The notes beneath the pieces were generated by a model, which was not told the DNA's origin, did no database searches, and saw nothing but the letters and a program-made list of their open reading frames with translations. The translations under genes and the position numbers were made by a program. Positions 56,894-64,000 of a DNA stretch of 64,000 nucleotides are shown in pieces (the first letter of the stretch is position 1; each line of letters starts with the position of its first letter). Origin of the DNA: Prochlorococcus sp. AG-347-I06 (lineage in GTDB: Bacteria; Cyanobacteriota; Cyanobacteriia; PCC-6307; Cyanobiaceae); the NCBI GenBank assembly GCA_003281605.1, contig QCBM01000004.1, forward strand, positions 62,001 through 126,000. The letters are read 5' to 3'.

Positions 56894-58675
56894 ATGGCTT
56901 TTAAAAAAGATAGTAAATCTCTTGGTAGTGAGCAGGAAAAGTCTCAGAATGAAGATTCTTCCCTACTAGAGTTCAAGAACTTAGATAACAAAAAAGAAAT
57001 TGAATCTCAACTATTGGATGTATCGAAAGGAGATGATAATGAGAATGGATTTCTCGATTTTGGATTTAATCAATCGATCTTAAACTCGTTAAAAAATAAA
57101 GGATACAAAAATCCAACTCCCATCCAAAAAGCTGCAATTCCCGAACTAATGTTAGGCAGGGATTTACTAGGCCAAGCACAAACAGGAACAGGAAAGACTG
57201 CAGCTTTCGCATTACCATTAATAGAAAAACTAACAGATAATAAAGAATTAAATGCCAAGGTTTTAGTTATGACTCCTACGAGAGAATTAGCAACTCAAGT
57301 GGCAGAATCTTTTAAAAGTTATAGTTCTGAATCTAGCAATTTTAAGACTATTGCAATATATGGAGGTACCGACTATCGAAATCAAATTTCTGCATTAAAA
57401 AGAAAAGTTGACGTAGTAGTTGGGACCCCAGGGCGAATAATGGATCATATAAGGCAGGGGACTTTTAAAATTAAAGATATAAATTGTCTTGTTTTAGATG
57501 AGGCAGATGAAATGTTAAATATGGGTTTTCTTGAAGATATTGAATGGATAATAGATCAACTTCCAGAAAATAAGCAGATGGTATTGTTTTCAGCAACAAT
57601 GCCTAGTGAAATAAAAAATATAGCAAAAAAATATCTAAATGAACCAGCCGAAATATTAATCAAAAGTGTCAAAAAAGAAACTCAATTAATTTCGCAAAAA
57701 TTTCTATATGTACAAAGGCATCATAAGTTAGATGCTTTAAAAAGAATACTAGAACTTAATAACGAGGGTGTAATTATTTTTGTTAGGACAAAACTACTTA
57801 CTACTTCAATAGCTGAAGCTTTAGAGAATTCAGGTCATACTGTGGCAGTACTTAATGGAGATATACCTCAAAATCAAAGAGAAAATACTGTAGATAGATT
57901 GAAAAAAGGATTTATTAATATCCTTGTTGCAACTGATGTCGCAGCTAGAGGATTAGATGTTGAGAGGATAAAACTTGTTGTTAATTACGATTTTCCTTTT
58001 GACAAGGAAACATATACTCATAGAATTGGAAGAACTGGAAGGGCAGGCAGATCAGGAGAAGCAATTTTATTTGTTAATCAAAGAGAAAAACATTTTCTAA
58101 GAAACTTAGAAAACTCAACAAGAACCAAGATTGAAGAAATTAATATACCAAGTAATAAGATAATAAATGAAAAAAGGATGGAGAAACTTATAGACAATGT
58201 TAATGAGAGTTCTTTAGCTAAAGATGAAAATGAAGAAAATAAAGCTTTGATTATTGATGTACTTGATAATTTAAAAGAAAAATACTCTATGGATGACTCA
58301 AATATTGCAATGGCGGCTATTAATTTAGTAATAGGTAATAAATCATTTTTTGTTAATGACGATGATTCTTGGATTAATAAACAAAATAATACTGATCGCA
58401 ATAGATCAAATAGAAATAGTAATAATCGTATGAGAAATTCAAATAGAAGAAATAATTATCAAAATGATTCTTTTGAAACCTATAAATTTAACTTTGGTAA
58501 ATTTGATGGGGTTAGAGTTGCAAATATTATATCCTCAATCTGTAATTCAACTAATATAAATGGAAGATCCATAGGTAAGATACAGATTTTTAATGATTAC
58601 AGTTTGGTAGATTTACCAAGAGATCTGCATAGAGAAACTAAAAATAAATTAAAAAAAATTAAAGTTAGAAACTAG
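56894..58675 (+). CDS. deaD: DEAD-box ATP-dependent RNA helicase
   Basis: 593 aa; AQTGTGKTAAFALPL, PTRELA, LDEADEML, SAT, HRIGRTGRAG. Confidence 0.95.
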   Translation: MAFKKDSKSLGSEQEKSQNEDSSLLEFKNLDNKKEIESQLLDVSKGDDNENGFLDFGFNQSILNSLKNKGYKNPTPIQKAAIPELMLGRDLLGQAQTGTGKTAAFALPLIEKLTDNKELNAKVLVMTPTRELATQVAESFKSYSSESSNFKTIAIYGGTDYRNQISALKRKVDVVVGTPGRIMDHIRQGTFKIKDINCLVLDEADEMLNMGFLEDIEWIIDQLPENKQMVLFSATMPSEIKNIAKKYLNEPAEILIKSVKKETQLISQKFLYVQRHHKLDALKRILELNNEGVIIFVRTKLLTTSIAEALENSGHTVAVLNGDIPQNQRENTVDRLKKGFINILVATDVAARGLDVERIKLVVNYDFPFDKETYTHRIGRTGRAGRSGEAILFVNQREKHFLRNLENSTRTKIEEINIPSNKIINEKRMEKLIDNVNESSLAKDENEENKALIIDVLDNLKEKYSMDDSNIAMAAINLVIGNKSFFVNDDDSWINKQNNTDRNRSNRNSNNRMRNSNRRNNYQNDSFETYKFNFGKFDGVRVANIISSICNSTNINGRSIGKIQIFNDYSLVDLPRDLHRETKNKLKKIKVRN

Positions 58676-58684
58676 TGATAGAGA

Positions 58685-58978
58685 ATGAAAGCTAGCGAAT
58701 ATAGATTCTTTATTTTTGTGAATTTGATAATCCTATTCAACTCTTTTAATAGTTATTATTTAGCTCAAACTAAACAAAATTCAATCATTAAATTATTTTG
58801 TCTTCAGAGTGTCAAAGAGGAGATGTTGAAATCAGAAATAGTATATAGTGAGGAAATTGCTAAAGAAACTTGTGATTGTTACTACGAAGAATTTACACAA
58901 ACTGCAAGTCATCAAGATGCAAAAACAAAATGTAAATTAGAAACTAAAGAAAATTTAAATCATAATAGAAAAATTTAA
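58685..58978 (+). CDS. Hypothetical secreted protein (97 aa)
   Basis: N-terminal hydrophobic segment and conserved Cys. Confidence 0.6.
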   Translation: MKASEYRFFIFVNLIILFNSFNSYYLAQTKQNSIIKLFCLQSVKEEMLKSEIVYSEEIAKETCDCYYEEFTQTASHQDAKTKCKLETKENLNHNRKI

Positions 58979-58988
58979 TTGTTATTTT

Positions 58989-60761
58989 ATGAGGTCTAAG
59001 AACAACCAAAATCCAATAATTAGACTTTATTTAAACCTTATTGAAGAAAGAAGGTTACTATTTTTTGCTTTTCTTAGTTCCATAATTAATAAAATATTAG
59101 ATTTAGCTCCCCCTGTAATAATTGGTCTTGCAGTTGATATCGTTGTAAAAGAACAGAATTCATGGATTGCTGGTTTTGGGATAAAAGAAGTTCCAGCACA
59201 ATTGATTTTTCTTGCATTTGCTTCAGGAATAGTTTGGTCTGGAGAATCCTCCTTTGAATATTTATATTCGATTTTATGGAGAAATTTGGCTCAGCTATCG
59301 CAACATAAATTAAGAATAAAAGCTTATGAGCATATCCAAGAATTAGATATGGATTTTTTTGAAAATGATAATACTGGAAGGCTATTATCTATTTTGAATG
59401 ATGATATAAATCAACTCGAGAGATTTCTAGACCAAGGGGCTAATCAGATTATTCAGTTGTTTATAACTGTTTTAATAATTGGGGGCACAATGATTTTTGT
59501 CGCTCCAAAAATTGCTTTATTTGCTTTCTTTCCTATTCCAATAATATTTTTAGGATCAATTAAATTTCAAAGGAAGCTTGCTCCAAAATACAGAGATGTT
59601 AGAAATAAAGCTGGACTGTTGGCATCAAGACTTAATAATAATTTAAGTGGAATTCTAACCATAAAAAGTTTTACTAAAGAAAAATGGGAACTAAATAGAT
59701 TAAATAAAGAAAGTCTCGATTATCAAAGAAGTAATAAGGCTGCAATAAAATTATCTTCTGCTTTTATCCCTCTTATAAGATTTGCAATCTTATTTGCTTT
59801 TATAGCTATTCTATTAATTGGAGGTTTCCAAACTTGGAACAATAAACTTGATGTAGGAACTTATAGTTTTTTAGTGTTTATTACACAAAGACTATTATGG
59901 CCTTTAACTACTTTGGGGCATGTTTTAGATGATTTTCAGAGATCTATGGCTTCAATAGATAGAGTAATTGATCTCATAGATACGCCTATAAAAATAAAAG
60001 ATGGAAAAATAAAAATTGAACCTAAAGATATCAAAGGAGAAATTATTTTTAATAATGTAAATTTCAATTATCCTGGAAGAGATTCAACTTTAAAAAACAT
60101 AAATTTCAAAGTTGAAAAAAACTCAACATTAGGAATTGTTGGTTTAACAGGTTCCGGGAAAAGTACAATAATAAAATTACTCCTTAGGATTTATGATAGT
60201 AAAAATGGGTCAATTACCTTGGACGGGGTTTCAATTAAAGAAATAAATTTGAAGGATTTAAGAAAGTGTATTTCTTTAGTAAGTCAAGAAACTTATTTGT
60301 TTCATGGCAGTGTACAAGAAAATATTGCTTATGGCTCAATCAACCCAAGTCTTAAAGATATCATTAAAGCTTCAAAGATTGCGGAAGCTCATAAATTTAT
60401 TGAACAATTACCAGATGGTTATAAAACTATAGTTGGGGAGAGGGGCCAAAGGCTCTCAGGCGGACAACGTCAAAGAATTGCTTTTGCGAGAGCTGTTTTA
60501 AAGGATGCTCCAATATTAATATTAGATGAAGCTACAGCCTCAGTTGATAATGAAACAGAGGCTTTAATTCAAAAATCATTATCTAAAATCACCAAAGAAA
60601 GAACAACAATAGTAATAGCTCATAGATTAAGCACCATTAAAAATGCGGATAATATTGTTGTTATTGATAAAGGTAAAATAGTTGAAAGCGGAAAACATGA
60701 AAATCTATTAGATCAGAATAAAATATATGCCGATTTATGGAACGTTCAAGTAGGAATTTAG
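58989..60761 (+). CDS. ABC transporter, fused permease/ATPase (multidrug exporter type)
   Basis: 590 aa; GLTGSGKST, LSGGQRQRIAFARAVLKDAPILILDEATAS. Confidence 0.95.
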   Translation: MRSKNNQNPIIRLYLNLIEERRLLFFAFLSSIINKILDLAPPVIIGLAVDIVVKEQNSWIAGFGIKEVPAQLIFLAFASGIVWSGESSFEYLYSILWRNLAQLSQHKLRIKAYEHIQELDMDFFENDNTGRLLSILNDDINQLERFLDQGANQIIQLFITVLIIGGTMIFVAPKIALFAFFPIPIIFLGSIKFQRKLAPKYRDVRNKAGLLASRLNNNLSGILTIKSFTKEKWELNRLNKESLDYQRSNKAAIKLSSAFIPLIRFAILFAFIAILLIGGFQTWNNKLDVGTYSFLVFITQRLLWPLTTLGHVLDDFQRSMASIDRVIDLIDTPIKIKDGKIKIEPKDIKGEIIFNNVNFNYPGRDSTLKNINFKVEKNSTLGIVGLTGSGKSTIIKLLLRIYDSKNGSITLDGVSIKEINLKDLRKCISLVSQETYLFHGSVQENIAYGSINPSLKDIIKASKIAEAHKFIEQLPDGYKTIVGERGQRLSGGQRQRIAFARAVLKDAPILILDEATASVDNETEALIQKSLSKITKERTTIVIAHRLSTIKNADNIVVIDKGKIVESGKHENLLDQNKIYADLWNVQVGI

Positions 60762-60776
60762 TATGAAATTTCTAAA

Positions 60777-61334
60777 CTATATTAAAAAGTTAAATGATTC
60801 AATTACATTGCTAAACATACCGTCAACTTTATTCCATCTCTCTTCATTTGTTCCCACAGCGAAAGTGTAAAGTGTTCCTCTATCAATTACTACAGTAGCT
60901 AATTCGTGTCTGGCCTGTTCATTTAAATTTAATTCATATTCTAAATCATAGAAAATATGATTGGATGCCTCCCTTTTATTGGCATTTATGAGTTTTACCT
61001 CTCTACCTGAACCTTCGGGAGCAATAACTTTATCTATTAATGTTTGACCTACTTCACTTGGGCTTCCTAATTGCTCTAATTGAATCTCTTTATTTACATC
61101 AGAGATAACTAAACTTAAGGTCTCATTACTGTTTATTAGATCATGATAAATAATTTCAGGACCTCCATCGACTTTTACTCTAGTCCATCCTGTTGGATAC
61201 AAAAAGGCATATCTTCCATCTGGACTTTGATAAGCTTCTAATCCCGCATTTAGTCCGCCACTACAAGCACTCAGTGTTAAACACAAAAAAATCAAAAATA
61301 AATATTTGAAAGGATTAAATTTAATATTTTTCAT
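60777..61334 (-). CDS. psbP: PsbP-family photosystem II protein (lipoprotein)
   Basis: 185 aa; LSACSGG lipobox; YQSPDGRYAFLYPTGWTRVKVDGGPEIIYHDLI. Confidence 0.9.
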   Translation of the reverse strand: MKNIKFNPFKYLFLIFLCLTLSACSGGLNAGLEAYQSPDGRYAFLYPTGWTRVKVDGGPEIIYHDLINSNETLSLVISDVNKEIQLEQLGSPSEVGQTLIDKVIAPEGSGREVKLINANKREASNHIFYDLEYELNLNEQARHELATVVIDRGTLYTFAVGTNEERWNKVDGMFSNVIESFNFLI

Positions 61335-61416
61335 TTTGTTTGAAATTACTAATTAAAAACATAATAAGACATTAAAAGCAAACAATTATGGCATTTCAGA
61401 ATTTTGCGTCTAAATT

Positions 61417-62037
61417 ATGCCTAGAAATAGTTTAATTTTGATTACTTATACCAAACCGCTTTCAAAATTAATTGGTCATTTTGAGAAATTCCCAGGGATT
61501 GGTCCAAGAACAGCCCAACGATTAGCCCTGTTTATTTTGAAACAACCTGAAAATACAATAAGAGATTTTTCAAAAGCTCTGTTAGAAGCACATAGTAATG
61601 TTGGTCGTTGCAAAAAATGTTTCAATTTGACTTCAGAAGATGAATGTGAAATTTGTAAAAATACTGAAAGAAATCAAAAACTAATCTGTGTAGTAGCAGA
61701 AACTAAAGATTTGCTTGCTTTGGAGCGCGCTAGAGAATTTAAAGGTGTTTACCATGTTATTGGTGGTTTAATATCCCCAATGGATTCTGTTGGCCCCGAA
61801 CTCTTGGAAATAAGAAGCTTGGTAGAAAGAGTTAGTAAATCTGAAATAGATGAGATCATATTGGCATTGACCCCCAGTGTTGAGGGAGATACAACAAGTC
61901 TTTATATTGGAAAATTGTTAGCTCCTTTTACTAAAGTTACGAGGATTGCATATGGCCTCCCAATGGGCAGTGAACTTGAATATGTGGATGAAGTTACACT
62001 TGCAAGGGCGTTAGAAGGAAGAACAAAACTAAATTAG
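61417..62037 (+). CDS. recR: Recombination protein RecR
   Basis: [20 protein letters not shown], four-Cys zinc finger, Toprim [14 protein letters not shown]. Confidence 0.95.
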   Translation: MPRNSLILITYTKPLSKLIGHFEKFPGIGPRTAQRLALFILKQPENTIRDFSKALLEAHSNVGRCKKCFNLTSEDECEICKNTERNQKLICVVAETKDLLALERAREFKGVYHVIGGLISPMDSVGPELLEIRSLVERVSKSEIDEIILALTPSVEGDTTSLYIGKLLAPFTKVTRIAYGLPMGSELEYVDEVTLARALEGRTKLN

Positions 62038-62040
62038 ATA

Positions 62041-62940
62041 ATGAGAGAAAAAAATCTAATAAAGAAAGAAAAAATTTTAAGACTTCCCTCTTGGATAAAA
62101 TTTCCTATTAGTAAAGCTTCAGAATTCGAAAGAATACAAACACTTATCAAAAAATCAAATATTCATACTATTTGCGAAGAAGCAAGATGTCCAAATAGAG
62201 CAGAATGTTATGCCTCAGGAACAGCCACTTTCTTGCTGGGTGGATCGATATGTTCTCGTTCATGTGCTTTTTGTCAGGTAAATAAAGGTAGACCTAGTTC
62301 TATCAATATCAATGAATGCACTCAGGTAGCTGAAGCAGTGAAAGTACTAAATTTGAAATATGTTGTTTTAACATCCGTAGCTAGAGACGATCTCCCTGAT
62401 CATGGTGCAAATTTATTTATATCTACAATTGATGAGATTAGAAAAATTGATTCAACAATTAAAATAGAAGTTTTAACTCCTGATTTATGGGGTGGGGGCA
62501 AAAATTTTGATGAAACTAATAACCTTCAGACTCAGAGATTGAAGATGATTTTAGAAAAAGATCCAATATGCTTTAATCATAATCTTGAAACTGTTGAAAG
62601 ACTGCAAAAAGAAGTTAGGAGGGGTGCAAATTACAAAAAATCACTTAGTTTACTAAAAAAGTCAAAAGATATTGCTCCTCATATTCAAACTAAATCAGGC
62701 ATTATGTTAGGTCTTGGGGAAACATTGGATGAAATAAAAAATACAATTTATGATCTTAAAAAAATAGATTGTGATCAAATAACAATTGGCCAATATTTAA
62801 GGCCCTCATTCAATCATTTGGCAGTTAAGAAATATTGGGATCCATCAGAGTTTGAATATTTACATCGCTTCTCTAAGGATTTAGGATTCAAAAAAGTATC
62901 TTCTGGCCCTTTAGTTAGAAGTAGTTATCATGCGGGTTGA
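62041..62940 (+). CDS. lipA: Lipoyl synthase
   Basis: 299 aa; CEEARCPNRAECYASGTATFLLGGSICSRSCAFCQV. Confidence 0.96.
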   Translation: MREKNLIKKEKILRLPSWIKFPISKASEFERIQTLIKKSNIHTICEEARCPNRAECYASGTATFLLGGSICSRSCAFCQVNKGRPSSININECTQVAEAVKVLNLKYVVLTSVARDDLPDHGANLFISTIDEIRKIDSTIKIEVLTPDLWGGGKNFDETNNLQTQRLKMILEKDPICFNHNLETVERLQKEVRRGANYKKSLSLLKKSKDIAPHIQTKSGIMLGLGETLDEIKNTIYDLKKIDCDQITIGQYLRPSFNHLAVKKYWDPSEFEYLHRFSKDLGFKKVSSGPLVRSSYHAG

Positions 62941-62945
62941 CTTTC

Positions 62946-63437
62946 TTAAATTAAAGAGAGTTTTTTTTCAAGTTTTTTCAATATAGAAATACTTTCCCCG
63001 TTCATAAGTGTACCTGCACCTCCCCAAACCAATCTTAATAATAGATCTACTGGGCTAGAACCAACTTCTTTTACAATTTTAAATCCTATTAACTTGAAAT
63101 ATCTTACAAGTTTTTTACTATATCCTTCACTATCAAAAATAGCTAAAAGTCTTACTTTGTTGCTGGATTTTTTTTCAATTGCCCAAGCCATAGTTGTTGC
63201 CCATATTAATTCCGAAACAAAAGCAGGAGCTTTACTAAGGATTCTTAAAGTATCAAGCTGAATACCTTGTTTGTTTAAGTAAGTCCAACCTTTCATTTCG
63301 GCCCAAATTTTAATTATGTTATCTTTCTGTTCTGCTATTACGATTCTAAAAAAACATAAACCGAGAGTTTCTCTAACTTGAATTTTAATTAATAATCCAA
63401 TTTTACCCGCTAATTTTTCTAATTCTTCAACCTTCAT
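62946..63437 (-). CDS. Conserved hypothetical protein (163 aa)
   Basis: Complete ORF; no family confidently recognised. Confidence 0.65.
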   Translation of the reverse strand: MKVEELEKLAGKIGLLIKIQVRETLGLCFFRIVIAEQKDNIIKIWAEMKGWTYLNKQGIQLDTLRILSKAPAFVSELIWATTMAWAIEKKSSNKVRLLAIFDSEGYSKKLVRYFKLIGFKIVKEVGSSPVDLLLRLVWGGAGTLMNGESISILKKLEKKLSLI

Positions 63438-63448
63438 AATTTTGAAAA

Positions 63449-64000
63449 TTATTCCTTATGGATTTTATGATTTTCCACTTTTAATCTATCGATCTGTTTT
63501 TGTCTTTCTTCAAACCTTTTCCGATCATCATCACTGAATTGATCTATGCAGAAATGGCATTGGATACCCTTTCTATATTCTTTTCTTTCTTGATCTTGAA
63601 TTGAAACTGGCATTCCACATGCATGACAAATCGAATAGGAGCCTTTTTCTAATTCTTGATCTAAAGCAACTCTTTTATCAAAAACATAACATTCACCTTC
63701 AAATAAGTTCTCTTCTTTTGATATATCATCAAGGTATTGAAGAATGCCCCCTTGTAGGTGATATATATTTTTATAACCTTTCTTCTTAAGCAAAGAAGTA
63801 GCTTTTTCACATCTTATTCCTCCGGTACAAAACATTGCTATATTTGCAGACTCTTTATTTTCTAAATGGGTATCTAAATGATCATCCACCCACTTGGGGA
63901 ATTCGCTAAAGTTTTTTGTATTTGGATTAATAGAGTTCTGAAATGTACCTATAGACACCTCATAATGATTTCTAGTATCAATGACTATTGTATCTTTATT
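63449..64000 (-). CDS. trhO: Rhodanese-like tRNA uridine hydroxylase TrhO/UPF0176 (truncated by window end)
   Basis: Open frame continues past the listed start to 64000 ([18 protein letters not shown]); [17 protein letters not shown]-terminal Cys cluster. Confidence 0.9.
   Translation of the reverse strand, partial: NKDTIVIDTRNHYEVSIGTFQNSINPNTKNFSEFPKWVDDHLDTHLENKESANIAMFCTGGIRCEKATSLLKKKGYKNIYHLQGGILQYLDDISKEENLFEGECYVFDKRVALDQELEKGSYSICHACGMPVSIQDQERKEYRKGIQCHFCIDQFSDDDRKRFEERQKQIDRLKVENHKIHKE

Noticed and set aside
1-64000. CRISPR arrays, IS elements, integrase genes, rRNA
   Set aside because: No regularly spaced direct repeats with spacers, no transposase or recombinase ORF in the translated track, and no rRNA-like sequence seen.

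Overview
AT-rich cyanobacterial chromosome segment. The gene content (many hli genes, psbY, psbP, crtH, ycf54 and numerous Prochlorococcus-type DUFs) fits a high-light Prochlorococcus; this is inference from content, not a database match. Two core blocks, about 1-6.9 kb (dxr, cysS, polA, HlyD-type adaptor, ychF) and about 36-64 kb (apt, porin, psbY, trmFO, crtH, grx/BolA, plsC, pdxJ, ycf54, recC/recB/recD, DEAD-box helicase, ABC exporter, psbP, recR, lipA, rhodanese), surround an accessory region of about 29 kb (6.9-35.8 kb). That region holds short ORFs, hli genes, small paralogous families, candidate structured RNAs and a tRNA-Pro-anchored array of small cassettes. The strongest observation is at 30.1-35.8 kb. 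Three partial 3' copies of tRNA-Pro lie upstream of the intact tRNA-Pro, so the interval is divided into three cassettes of about 1.3-2.7 kb. Two of these have clear tandem 8-10 bp repeats at exact 11-bp spacing at both ends (TTTGTCCGCAA x2; TTGACGGCAT/TTGACGGCTA), and the third has a TTTGCGTGAA-type series. This is the layout expected of integrase arm-type sites. The window encodes no recombinase, so the cassettes look like cargo elements mobilised in trans. Cargo includes a predicted PsbY-like/PsbF-like fusion lacking the haem-ligand His, a methyltransferase-like protein and a trypsin-like protease.
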